A DNA stretch of 7,458 nucleotides from Candidatus Magasanikbacteria bacterium CG_4_10_14_0_2_um_filter_41_10 (GCA_002792995.1 PFPJ01000005.1:1-7458), one strand, 5' to 3'; shown: positions 1 through 6,374, counted from the stretch's first letter. The notes: generated from the sequence alone by a model not told the origin. Translations and numbers: made by a program.

Positions 1-82
1 TCCTAAGAAACGCAAAGTAGCAAAGCGAAAGCCAGCTGCTAAAAAAGCTGCTCCTAAGAAACGCAAAGTAGCAAAGCGAAAG
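1..82 (+). repeat. Exact 31-bp direct repeat inside the lysine-rich tail gene
   Basis: Bases 1-31 are repeated without mismatch at 52-82, a period of 51 bp (17 codons). Each copy encodes PKKRKVAKRK. Identity at the nucleotide level, including synonymous positions, points to recent duplication or slippage rather than protein-level selection alone. The array may extend upstream of the window. Confidence 0.9.
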
Positions 83-91
83 AAGAAGTAA
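1..91 (+). CDS. C-terminal end of a lysine-rich, histone H1-like basic protein (5' end outside window)
   Basis: Only the last 29 codons and a TAA stop (89-91) are present; the frame starts at base 2. Of the 29 residues, 14 are Lys, 4 Arg, 6 Ala, 3 Pro and 2 Val, with no acidic or aromatic residue. The block PKKRKVAKRK occurs twice, 17 codons apart, joined by a Pro/Ala/Lys linker. Such tails are known from bacterial histone H1-like proteins and from C-terminal extensions of HU and other nucleic-acid-binding proteins, where they bind DNA or RNA non-specifically through charge. The parent protein cannot be named because its folded part lies upstream. The gene ends just before a strong terminator (103-133), so it is the last gene of its transcript, and it converges on uvrA. 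Coding is convincing because the repeat keeps frame and ends at a stop with a terminator; the family name is tentative. Confidence 0.7.
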   Translation, partial: PKKRKVAKRKPAAKKAAPKKRKVAKRKKK

Positions 92-102
92 TAATATACT
101 TC

Positions 103-133
103 AAAAAAAGAACCTCTCATGAGGTTCTTTTTT
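103..133. terminator. Bidirectional intrinsic terminator between the lysine-rich gene and uvrA
   Basis: A perfect 13-bp stem (104-116 with 121-133) closes on the 4-nt loop TCAT. It carries a run of A on the left arm and of T on the right arm, so either strand gives a hairpin followed by a U-tract. It begins 12 bp after the stop of the plus-strand gene and lies 20 bp beyond the uvrA stop on the minus strand. It therefore probably terminates both converging transcripts. Confidence 0.93.
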
Positions 134-153
134 GTTGCATACCGCTAGCAATA

Positions 154-2985
154 TTATGGAAGAAGAGCTTTCAGATATGCACCGGTGTAACTCTTTTTTT
201 CTTTTGCAATTTGTTCGGGTGTTCCTGTTGCAACCACCATACCACCACGTTTTCCTCCGTCTGGTCCCATGTCAATCACCCAATCAGCTGATTTTATGAC
301 ATCAAGATTATGTTCAATGATAAGAACAGTGTTTCCCTTTTCTACCAATTGTGTCAGGACTTCGAGGAGTCGGACGATATCGCCAAAGTGTAATCCTGTC
401 GTTGGTTCGTCGAGAATATATAATGTATCACCATTGCTTCTGCGTGCAAGCTCTGTCGCAAGTTTGATACGTTGTGCTTCTCCACCTGAGAGTGTCGTTG
501 CTGATTGTCCGAGACCTACATAGCCAAGTCCTACATCACGTAGAATACGAAGTTTGTCAGCGATCGCAGGAACATCTCGGAAAAAACTATACGCTTCTTC
601 TACATTCATGGAGAGAATATCTGCAATAGTTTTGCCACGGTAATGGATTTCGAGTGCTTCTTGATTGTATCGCTTTCCTTCACACTCAGGGCATTCCACA
701 AACACATCTGAAAGAAATTGCATTGGGATAGTTACATACCCTTGGCCTGCACATGCCTCACATCGACCGCCACCTTTGACATTAAAACTAAATTTTCCTG
801 CATCCATGCCTCGCATTTTTGCTTCCGGAACATTGGTAAAGACATCACGAATGGCGGTAAACACGCCAGTGTATGTCGCAGGATTACTTCGGGGTGTTCT
901 CCCAATAGGTGATTGATCAATTGAAATAACTTTTTTTATATTGGTCATGCCTTTGATGCTTTTGTGTTCACCTGGCTCTGCTTTGGCACGATAAAACTTT
1001 TTGTGCAATGCTTTGCTCAATATATCTATAATGAGACTCGATTTTCCAGAGCCAGACACACCCGTGACGCAGGTAAGTGTCCCGAGAGGGAGAGATACAT
1101 CAATATTTTTGAGATTGAATGCGCGTGCTCCTTTGATATCAATTGTTTTTTTGTTTCCTTTACGACGTTTTTTTGGAACGGGAATCGTTGCTTTGCCAGA
1201 AAGAAATTGCCCTGTTTGAGACGCATTATTTTTTTGGATTTCTTTTGCCGTACCAGTTGCGATAACTTCTCCTCCACCAGTGCCTGCGCCAGGACCGATG
1301 TCCACTACAAAATCTGCAGCCTCCATCATCGCCTGGTCGTGTTCTACAACGATAACGGTGTTGTGCAGGTCTCGAAGTTTTTTGAGTGTTGCTATCAGTG
1401 TGTCATTATCTTTTGGATGCAACCCGATAGATGGTTCATCAAGAATATAGATCACACCAGTAAGTCCAGTTGAAAGCTGTGTCGATAGACGAACACGTTG
1501 TGCTTCTCCACCTGAAAGAGTATGCACTGATCGATCAAGCGAGAGATAATAGAGACCTACATCCAGAAGATTATGAAGGCGTTTTAACATTTCTTTTGCC
1601 AGCGGTGTTGCAACCGCCATTTCTGTTTTGGAAAGTGTCAGCGCATTGTTTTTTTCTCCCGCAATAATATCAAATGCATCAATTGCTTCCTCGACTGTCA
1701 TTTCTCCAATATCAGCAATATTCCACTCAGCAATTTTGACGGCTAAGGATGTTTCTTTCAGGCGCTTTCCAGTACATACCGGACATGTACGCTCACGCAT
1801 GTACGCTTCTATTTCTTTTCGGACATAATCTGAATCTGTTTCTGTATGTCGCTGTACCAAATTTGGGACAATCCCTTCATATCGTACACTTTTTTTGCCA
1901 ATTTGATATTCTTGTCCGTCAGTCCCGTAGAGCAGTGTGTCCATGGCTTTTTGAGGAAGATCTTTGACAGGAATATCTACAGAAAATGTATGTGCATTTG
2001 CGACGGCAAGAAGAAGTTCTTGATATTTGTGTTGATTGCCTACAATCCGTGTCCATGGTTGGATCGCCCCTTCGGCAAGGGTGAGGCGTGGGTTTGGGAT
2101 AACAAGATCCGGATCTACATCGAGCGTGATTCCCAACCCTGTGCAACGCGGACATGCCCCATGTGGACTATTGAAGCTAAAGCTTCTCGGTTCAATTAAA
2201 TCAAAAGAGGTTCCACATTGCGTACACGCAGGAGTGGTATTGTATATTTTTTCGTCTCCATCCTCTGTGAGTGTTATGAGCGAACCATTGCCAAGCTCAA
2301 GAGCTTTTTCAATGAGGGTATTTACATTTTGTTTTTTGGTATCAGCAATATCGTCGATAATAATGTCAACGTCGTATGTTTTTGTTTTGTCGAAAGAAAG
2401 AGATTTAATGTCGTGAATACGATGTTCTACCCCATTGATACGTATTCGATTGTATCCAGTTTGTTCGAGTTCAGCGAGAAGAGATTTTTGTTTTACTTCT
2501 GCATGTTGGAGGAGTGGTGCCATGATGGTGGTGGTGCGTTGTGTGCGTATGAGTGTTCGTACAGATTCTGTAATTTCCCCTGGTGAGGCATGACGAACAG
2601 GAACATGACACGATGTACAGTATTGCACCCCAATCCTTGCAAACAATAATCTGAGATAATCATAAATTTCAGTCGTGGTTCCGACCGTAGAACGTGGGTT
2701 ATTTGAAATTGTTTTTTGATCGATGGCAATCGTTGGAGAGAGACCTTCTATATCATCGACATCAGGTTTATCCTGCAAATCCATGAATTGGCGCGCATAG
2801 GCATTCAAACTTTCTGCATAGCGACGTTGTCCTTCGGCGTAGATCGTATCAAACGCAAGAGACGATTTTCCAGAGCCTGAAAGACCGGTGATTACCGTTA
2901 ATTTATTTTTTGGTATGTCGAGGGATATGTTTTTGAGATTGTGAACGCGTGCGTTTTTTATTGAGAGAACATCTTGTTTTGGCAT
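154..2985 (-). CDS. uvrA: UvrA, excinuclease ABC subunit A
   Basis: Damage-recognition ATPase of nucleotide excision repair; as a cytoplasmic dimer it finds lesions and loads UvrB. At 943 aa it matches the usual length (about 940 in E. coli). Walker A of the first ATPase is GLSGSGKS at 34-41. The UvrB-binding region follows at about 130-250, then a zinc module with C254/C257/C278/C281 and an insertion domain with C401/C404. Signature LSGGEAQR is at 490-497 and Walker B ILDEP near 514-518 with H549. A basic linker (about 601-613) leads to the second ATPase: Walker A GVSGSGKSS at 642-650, second zinc module C742/C745/C765/C768, signature 832-839, Walker B near 857-861, H892. All expected motifs are intact. 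The ATG at 2985 fits the family N-terminus but has no Shine-Dalgarno sequence. The gene has its own promoter; no terminator separates it from the upstream pilin-like gene, so read-through is possible. No uvrB or uvrC is in the window. Confidence 0.99.
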   Translation of the reverse strand: MPKQDVLSIKNARVHNLKNISLDIPKNKLTVITGLSGSGKSSLAFDTIYAEGQRRYAESLNAYARQFMDLQDKPDVDDIEGLSPTIAIDQKTISNNPRSTVGTTTEIYDYLRLLFARIGVQYCTSCHVPVRHASPGEITESVRTLIRTQRTTTIMAPLLQHAEVKQKSLLAELEQTGYNRIRINGVEHRIHDIKSLSFDKTKTYDVDIIIDDIADTKKQNVNTLIEKALELGNGSLITLTEDGDEKIYNTTPACTQCGTSFDLIEPRSFSFNSPHGACPRCTGLGITLDVDPDLVIPNPRLTLAEGAIQPWTRIVGNQHKYQELLLAVANAHTFSVDIPVKDLPQKAMDTLLYGTDGQEYQIGKKSVRYEGIVPNLVQRHTETDSDYVRKEIEAYMRERTCPVCTGKRLKETSLAVKIAEWNIADIGEMTVEEAIDAFDIIAGEKNNALTLSKTEMAVATPLAKEMLKRLHNLLDVGLYYLSLDRSVHTLSGGEAQRVRLSTQLSTGLTGVIYILDEPSIGLHPKDNDTLIATLKKLRDLHNTVIVVEHDQAMMEAADFVVDIGPGAGTGGGEVIATGTAKEIQKNNASQTGQFLSGKATIPVPKKRRKGNKKTIDIKGARAFNLKNIDVSLPLGTLTCVTGVSGSGKSSLIIDILSKALHKKFYRAKAEPGEHKSIKGMTNIKKVISIDQSPIGRTPRSNPATYTGVFTAIRDVFTNVPEAKMRGMDAGKFSFNVKGGGRCEACAGQGYVTIPMQFLSDVFVECPECEGKRYNQEALEIHYRGKTIADILSMNVEEAYSFFRDVPAIADKLRILRDVGLGYVGLGQSATTLSGGEAQRIKLATELARRSNGDTLYILDEPTTGLHFGDIVRLLEVLTQLVEKGNTVLIIEHNLDVIKSADWVIDMGPDGGKRGGMVVATGTPEQIAKEKKSYTGAYLKALLP

Positions 2986-3020
2986 AGGGAGAAGGCACAG
3001 ATGAAGAGAGATTGCCTTAC

Positions 3021-3049
3021 ACCATACACGAATTTTTTGATTTTGTCAA
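3021..3049 (-). promoter_or_regulatory. Promoter of uvrA
   Basis: On the minus strand a perfect -35 TTGACA (3049-3044) is followed, after exactly 17 bp, by TATGGT (3026-3021), which matches 4 of 6 bases of the -10 consensus. A start about 7 bp beyond would give a leader of roughly 30 nt before the uvrA ATG at 2985. The leader holds a small inverted repeat (AAGGCA at 3018-3013 with TGCCTT at 2997-2992, minus strand), too weak to interpret. Confidence 0.75.
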
Positions 3050-3055
3050 TTCGTG
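3027..3055. promoter_or_regulatory. Inverted repeat overlapping the uvrA promoter, candidate operator
   Basis: CACGAATT (3027-3034) and its exact reverse complement AATTCGTG (3048-3055) flank 13 bp. The pair covers the promoter spacer and part of the -35 element, where a dimeric regulator could block polymerase. It does not match the E. coli-type (CTGT-N8-ACAG) or Bacillus-type (GAAC-N4-GTTC) LexA box. It lies 38 bp beyond the stop of the pilin-like gene but has no U-tract after it, so an intrinsic terminator is less likely. The regulator is unknown. Confidence 0.4.
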
Positions 3056-3092
3056 GGAGTAGAACGGTATGTTTTTTGTGTGTATGAACCTA

Positions 3093-4619
3093 CTATTTGC
3101 TAGTTCCATCTTTTACTTTCCCTACTGTATATTTTTTACTTACGTTACTTCCTGGATCTGCTGTTTCGTTTGAAGGCATACCGTTGTCACTACCTGTATA
3201 AGTTTCTATTGTCTGAAATACGTCAGTTGACACATTTACTGTCATATATACGCCTTTTGCTAAATTTTCAATTGGGATGTAATCATCGTAGGTAATGCGT
3301 GTTCCATTTTCGTTTGTTTTGAGCCACGCTCCTATGATAGATTCAGAGGTATTATTTTCTTTGGGCGATGCCTGTCCTATCCACAAATCTGGATCTGTCA
3401 GATCACCAGATTCTTTAAGTTCGACCATCACAAATAATCCTTTGAGTTTGTCATATGGGCTATGTGTACACCATTTGCTATCTGTGAGATCTAGAGGAGG
3501 AAATACAAAATCATAATCAAATACCTCCTGATTTAATAGAGTTGATTCTCCTTTTGTTTGAATTTTTTGGACTTGATTCCACGAGATGTTTTGCTCATCT
3601 CCTCTGTACAAAAAGCCATCTTGTCCTTGACATACGTGCCATATTTCTGGATCATCGCTTTCCATGTCAATCCATTTATTTTCAATTGTTTCCAAAAAAG
3701 CTTTGAATCCATCAATGGTTGAGAGTACCGTAGTCCAGGTTCCAGTCATTCGAAAAGAGAGTATTAAATTAGAACGAACACAGTGCCAGTTGGTGAGTTT
3801 TTCTTTATTTGGGCCAGCGATATACTGATAACATAAATTACCATTTGGATTTTTCACGCAAGTACGACCTGTACACAGCATGTCACCTGCACCTTCTACA
3901 AAATAAGGTGTGCCACACATTGCCTCTGTGGATGTCGTAGTGTAATTATTTGCTGCTGGAAGCGTTTTGCTAAGTGATTCTCGTTCTGCTTGTGTCAGTG
4001 TTGGGGGGCCAAGCGGAGCAAGATTTTTTGGTGGTGTAATGGCATCACAGTAGGGAGGCGCAATTCCTTGTGTATTTATTGACCATACTTGAGGAAGACG
4101 AATCGTCACAAGAGCGGGGTTGATCGTATTGAGGAGTGCATATGAGAGTACTGCAAGAAGGAGCCCCATAATTGCTCCAGCAATACGTTTTTTTGCTGAT
4201 CCAATACGTTCTGAGTTGCCACCGGATGTTGTCCACATAAACCCAGCAGCGATCAGCATGAGCGTTGCGAGGACGCCAGCAGCAATGATCCCATATTTGT
4301 ACATGAGTGTGATAAATTCACCAATGTTATTGAATACATTTTGGCTTCCGAACGTTATCTTTGTTTTTGCATTGGTCGAAGGAAGACAAAAGCCAAGTTG
4401 TGCATGATTGGCATCTTCTTTTCCACAAGCGGCTATAGTTGTTGAGTTTTGTACAAAGCCCTCCTGTATTTCTTTTGGCGTCATGTAGTGGGAGGAATCT
4501 TCATTTAAGCGTTGATCAATACACTGTTTTTCTATCCAACATCGAGAATCTATGGCTGCAAAACTTACTTGTGGAACAAGGAGAAAGAACAAGAATAAAA
4601 AAAGAAAAATGCGTTTCAT
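3093..4619 (-). CDS. Secreted/membrane protein with T4SS pilin-like two-helix core and large cysteine-rich C-terminal domain
   Basis: 508 aa. A typical signal peptide spans 1-21 (Lys-Arg, a run of Phe/Leu, cleavage near SFA). Residues 22-104 are a short outer segment with C27, C33, C65 and C78. Two membrane helices follow (about 105-129 and 147-166), joined by a loop ending in AKKR; this layout resembles the TrbC/VirB2-like 'T4SS pilin' proteins frequent in Patescibacteria. By the positive-inside rule the loop is cytoplasmic and both ends face out. The roughly 340-residue C-terminal part has eight more cysteines (191, 235, 249, 254, 263, 280, 330, 384) and I recognise no family in it. It starts 3 bp after the DsbA-like gene and has no Shine-Dalgarno sequence, so it is probably translationally coupled; it ends in TAG. 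It is far longer than VirB2-type pilins (about 100 aa), so a structural or surface role other than pilus subunit is possible. Membrane topology is well supported, function is not. Confidence 0.8.
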   Translation of the reverse strand: MKRIFLFLFLFFLLVPQVSFAAIDSRCWIEKQCIDQRLNEDSSHYMTPKEIQEGFVQNSTTIAACGKEDANHAQLGFCLPSTNAKTKITFGSQNVFNNIGEFITLMYKYGIIAAGVLATLMLIAAGFMWTTSGGNSERIGSAKKRIAGAIMGLLLAVLSYALLNTINPALVTIRLPQVWSINTQGIAPPYCDAITPPKNLAPLGPPTLTQAERESLSKTLPAANNYTTTSTEAMCGTPYFVEGAGDMLCTGRTCVKNPNGNLCYQYIAGPNKEKLTNWHCVRSNLILSFRMTGTWTTVLSTIDGFKAFLETIENKWIDMESDDPEIWHVCQGQDGFLYRGDEQNISWNQVQKIQTKGESTLLNQEVFDYDFVFPPLDLTDSKWCTHSPYDKLKGLFVMVELKESGDLTDPDLWIGQASPKENNTSESIIGAWLKTNENGTRITYDDYIPIENLAKGVYMTVNVSTDVFQTIETYTGSDNGMPSNETADPGSNVSKKYTVGKVKDGTSK

Positions 4620-4622
4620 ATA

Positions 4623-5387
4623 TTATGATGATTGGATAGCGGTAATAATTTGTTTGTCCCAGTCGTCAAGAGAAATAACACCTTCGAGACGTGTTGTCCC
4701 GACAAAGTAGGTAGGTGTTCCTCTGACACCCAGATCAAGACCATCTTGCATATCTTGTAGAATTTGTGAGCGATATCGTTGTGTTGTGACACATGTTTCA
4801 AAAAGAGATTCATTGAGTCCGAGTGTCTTGGCGTATGAAAATAAGGCATTTGTGGTAAAGTCTTTTTTAGTAAAAAGAAGTTCGTAATATGGCCAAAAGT
4901 TGTTTTGTTCTTCAGCGCACCCTGCAGCAAGTGCTGCTTGCATTGCAAAGGGGTGGATACTCTCGAGAGGAAATTGCTTGAAGACAATATGAACACCGGC
5001 TTCATACCGTTTTCTCAATTGTTCAAACGTAGTATAGGAAGCCTGGCAATACGGACATTCAAAGTCGATAAATGCGAGAATGGTGACGTGACTTGTGAGA
5101 TTGCCATACTGTGGATCAAATTGGCGAATGTAGGGAGTAATATCTTGTATAGCAACTTGTGTATTTCCTGCGGCAAGGTGAGGGTCTGTGGAAAATTTTG
5201 ATTTTGTTTCTTGTAATCCTTGCACAATTTGTGCCCCATTTCCGTTATGTATCTGGAGTGCGTAGTATCCGACAAGCCCTGCAAAGGAGAGAACCGATAC
5301 CAAAAGAACTCCAAGAATACCCAAAAAAGCAATGCCTCCGCCTGTCTTATACCATGGATTGTTTGGGGGGAATTGTTGATCGTGCAT
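4623..5387 (-). CDS. Membrane-anchored DsbA-family thiol:disulfide oxidoreductase
   Basis: 254 aa from the ATG at 5387. A short N-terminal segment precedes one membrane helix (about 18-44), followed by a linker and a thioredoxin-fold domain with a helical insertion. The active site is FECPYC (C111, C114) at the end of a beta strand, and the cis-proline loop is RGTPTYFVG (P225). Two further cysteines (C157, C199) lie in the helical insertion, where many DsbA/BdbD-like proteins carry a second pair. The fold belongs to the DsbA-like Thioredoxin_4 group, which oxidises or isomerises disulfides outside the cytoplasm; the anchor would place the catalytic domain there. No DsbB/VKOR partner is visible in the window. 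An in-frame TTG at 5423 would add 12 residues, but it overlaps the rpsB -35 box and lacks a Shine-Dalgarno sequence, so I prefer the ATG. The gene precedes the cysteine-rich pilin-like gene by 3 bp, and its product is a likely partner of that protein. Confidence 0.9.
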   Translation of the reverse strand: MHDQQFPPNNPWYKTGGGIAFLGILGVLLVSVLSFAGLVGYYALQIHNGNGAQIVQGLQETKSKFSTDPHLAAGNTQVAIQDITPYIRQFDPQYGNLTSHVTILAFIDFECPYCQASYTTFEQLRKRYEAGVHIVFKQFPLESIHPFAMQAALAAGCAEEQNNFWPYYELLFTKKDFTTNALFSYAKTLGLNESLFETCVTTQRYRSQILQDMQDGLDLGVRGTPTYFVGTTRLEGVISLDDWDKQIITAIQSS

Positions 5388-5399
5388 AGAAGTACTATG

Positions 5400-5408
5400 A
5401 GTATACCA
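5400..5408 (-). promoter_or_regulatory. Extended -10 promoter of the DsbA-like gene
   Basis: On the minus strand TGGTATACT (5408-5400) is an extended -10 element: a TGn motif directly before TATACT, which has 5 of 6 consensus bases. No good -35 box lies 16-18 bp upstream, which is tolerated by extended -10 promoters. The expected start near 5393 is only about 6 nt before the ATG at 5387, implying an almost leaderless mRNA. Confidence 0.5.
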
Positions 5409-5416
5409 TATATCTC

Positions 5417-5445
5417 TTGACAAAAAGAGTAGTTTCGCTTATAAT
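5417..5445 (+). promoter_or_regulatory. Consensus sigma70-type promoter of rpsB-tsf
   Basis: TTGACA (5417-5422), a 17-bp spacer and TATAAT (5440-5445) match the housekeeping consensus at all 12 bases with optimal spacing. Transcription should start near 5452, giving a leader of about 98 nt before rpsB. A small inverted repeat CTCTT/AAGAG (5414-5418, 5425-5429) surrounds the -35 box. The promoter is back-to-back with the extended -10 of the DsbA-like gene about 10 bp to the left. Confidence 0.93.
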
Positions 5446-5477
5446 CCCGCCACATTATTATCTCTCACTCACCCATA

Positions 5478-5526
5478 GGGCTCTGCCCACCATTTCCTCA
5501 GTTGCACCACTGCATACTGATAGAGG
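5478..5526 (+). promoter_or_regulatory. Structured 5' leader of rpsB, candidate autoregulatory RNA
   Basis: The main stem pairs TCAGT (5498-5502) with ACTGA (5516-5520) and TGCA (5503-5506) with TGCA (5511-5514), leaving a single bulged T (5515) and the loop CCAC: nine base pairs in all. A small hairpin GGGC-TCT-GCCC (5478-5488) precedes it. CACC (5505-5508) could alternatively pair with GGTG (5525-5528) next to the ribosome-binding site, giving a possible switch. S2 represses its own operon through the leader in gammaproteobacteria; whether this leader does so is inference. Confidence 0.4.
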
Positions 5527-5528
5527 TG

Positions 5529-5542
5529 AGGAGGAAAAAGGA
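5529..5542 (+). promoter_or_regulatory. Double Shine-Dalgarno region of rpsB
   Basis: AGGAGG (5529-5534) lies 15 nt and AAGGA (5538-5542) lies 7 nt before the ATG at 5550. The nearer one has the normal spacing and supports that start over the in-frame TTG at 5502. It is the only convincing Shine-Dalgarno sequence at any start codon in the window. Confidence 0.8.
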
Positions 5543-5549
5543 AATATCT

Positions 5550-6275
5550 ATGAAAATACCAACACTTGAAGCCATGCTTCAGGCCGGTGTCCATTTTGGA
5601 CATCAAGTATCCCGTTGGCATCCAAAGATGAAACAGTTCATCTTTACCGAACGCAATGGTGTACACATCATCGATCTCGAAAAGACTGAAGATCAGCTTC
5701 GAGAAGTGCTCCCGGTTGTGACACAGATGGTAAAGGATGGCAAAAAAATCTTGTTTGTGTCTACAAAGCCACAGGCGAAGGATATTGTCAAAGAAGCTGC
5801 CATTGGTTGTGGTATGCCATACCTCGTCGATCGATGGGTGGGAGGACTTTTGACAAACTTTCCAGAAATTAAAAAATTGATTCAAAAATATCTTTCTCTC
5901 CAGGAACAAAAAGCAAGTGGAGAACTCGAACGATATACAAAAAAGGAACAACTTGATATTGAACGAGAAATGGAAAAGATGGAACAAATGATTGGTGGTC
6001 TTGTAGATCTCAAAGGATTGCCAGATGCTATCTTTATTCCAGCATTCCAGCGTGAAAAAACAACGTTTATCGAAGCAAATAAAATGAACGTGCCTATCAT
6101 CGCTGTGTGTGATACAAATGCGAATCCAACAAAAGCAGAGTATGTCATCCCAGCAAATGATGACGCGGTAAATGCTATTCGTATGATGGTGACACTCGTC
6201 GCTGATGCGATCAAAGAAGGGACGACAGCAGCAGCCAACGAACCAAAAATCAATAAAGAAGAAATCGCCGCATAA
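5550..6275 (+). CDS. rpsB: 30S ribosomal protein S2 (uS2)
   Basis: 241 aa, the usual bacterial length. S2 binds the body-head junction of the small ribosomal subunit late in assembly and helps hold S1 where S1 is present. Family hallmarks are GVHFGHQ at 13-19 followed by WHPKM, the RWVGGLLTNF block at 95-104, a Lys/Glu-rich coiled-coil hairpin at about 110-148, LPDAIFI near 157-163, the DTNANP loop at 188-193 and IPANDDA at 200-206. The usual acidic residue after the IFI strand is replaced in the local sequence IFIPAFQREK, a mild deviation. The ATG at 5550 is chosen because the conserved N-terminus begins there and a Shine-Dalgarno sequence sits 7 nt upstream. The gene is first in the rpsB-tsf pair and is driven by the consensus promoter at 5417. 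Confidence 0.99.
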   Translation: MKIPTLEAMLQAGVHFGHQVSRWHPKMKQFIFTERNGVHIIDLEKTEDQLREVLPVVTQMVKDGKKILFVSTKPQAKDIVKEAAIGCGMPYLVDRWVGGLLTNFPEIKKLIQKYLSLQEQKASGELERYTKKEQLDIEREMEKMEQMIGGLVDLKGLPDAIFIPAFQREKTTFIEANKMNVPIIAVCDTNANPTKAEYVIPANDDAVNAIRMMVTLVADAIKEGTTAAANEPKINKEEIAA

Positions 6276-6297
6276 CGAAGAAAAGAGATAGATGAAT

Positions 6298-6359
6298 AGT
6301 GATTGGAGTTTGGTGGTGTCTTATCTTTTTGATAATATGCTTCCTCTCCAATCATTTTT
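6298..6359 (+). terminator. Stem-loop with U-tract between rpsB and tsf, candidate attenuator
   Basis: GATTGGAG (6301-6308) pairs exactly with CTCCAATC (6346-6353), and three more pairs including one G-U extend the stem to 6298 and 6356. Inside the loop, TTATC-TTTTT-GATAA (6321-6335) forms a second perfect 5-bp hairpin. The outer stem runs into five T residues (6355-6359). A leaky terminator here would lower tsf relative to rpsB, as reported for the E. coli rpsB-tsf spacer. The long interior makes its strength uncertain. Confidence 0.5.
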
Positions 6360-6374
6360 CATTTCAATACATGT

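Noticed and set aside
1147..1185. PKKRRK stretch in the UvrA linker as a second nuclear-localisation-like signal
   Set aside because: A basic, proline-containing linker between the two ATPase halves is normal in UvrA, so it does not support a nuclear-targeting theme.
964..1473. Plus-strand open frame of 169 codons within uvrA
   Set aside because: It is fully antisense to conserved uvrA motifs, has a Cys/Phe/Arg-rich composition typical of a shadow frame, and has no start signals of its own.
2608..2619. Extra zinc finger in UvrA from C123 and C126
   Set aside because: This CxxC has no second cysteine pair nearby and similar Cys/His residues occur at this place in ordinary UvrA proteins.
3027..3055. 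Intrinsic terminator for the pilin-like gene
   Set aside because: The inverted repeat is only 8 bp around a 13-nt loop and no U-tract follows on the minus strand. The promoter/operator reading explains it better.
5388..5423. Longer start for the DsbA-like gene (TTG at 5423)
   Set aside because: The codon is TTG, overlaps the rpsB -35 box, lacks a Shine-Dalgarno sequence, and lies upstream of the extended -10 that fits the ATG at 5387.
5502..5549. Longer start for rpsB (TTG at 5502)
   Set aside because: The added 16 residues are not part of the conserved S2 N-terminus, and they are encoded by the leader hairpin and Shine-Dalgarno region. The ATG at 5550 has a properly spaced ribosome-binding site.
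5469..5987. Minus-strand open frame of 172 codons over rpsB
   Set aside because: It is antisense to rpsB, shows no recognisable domain and has a Phe/His/Cys-rich shadow composition. The same applies to the minus-strand frame at 5882-6355.
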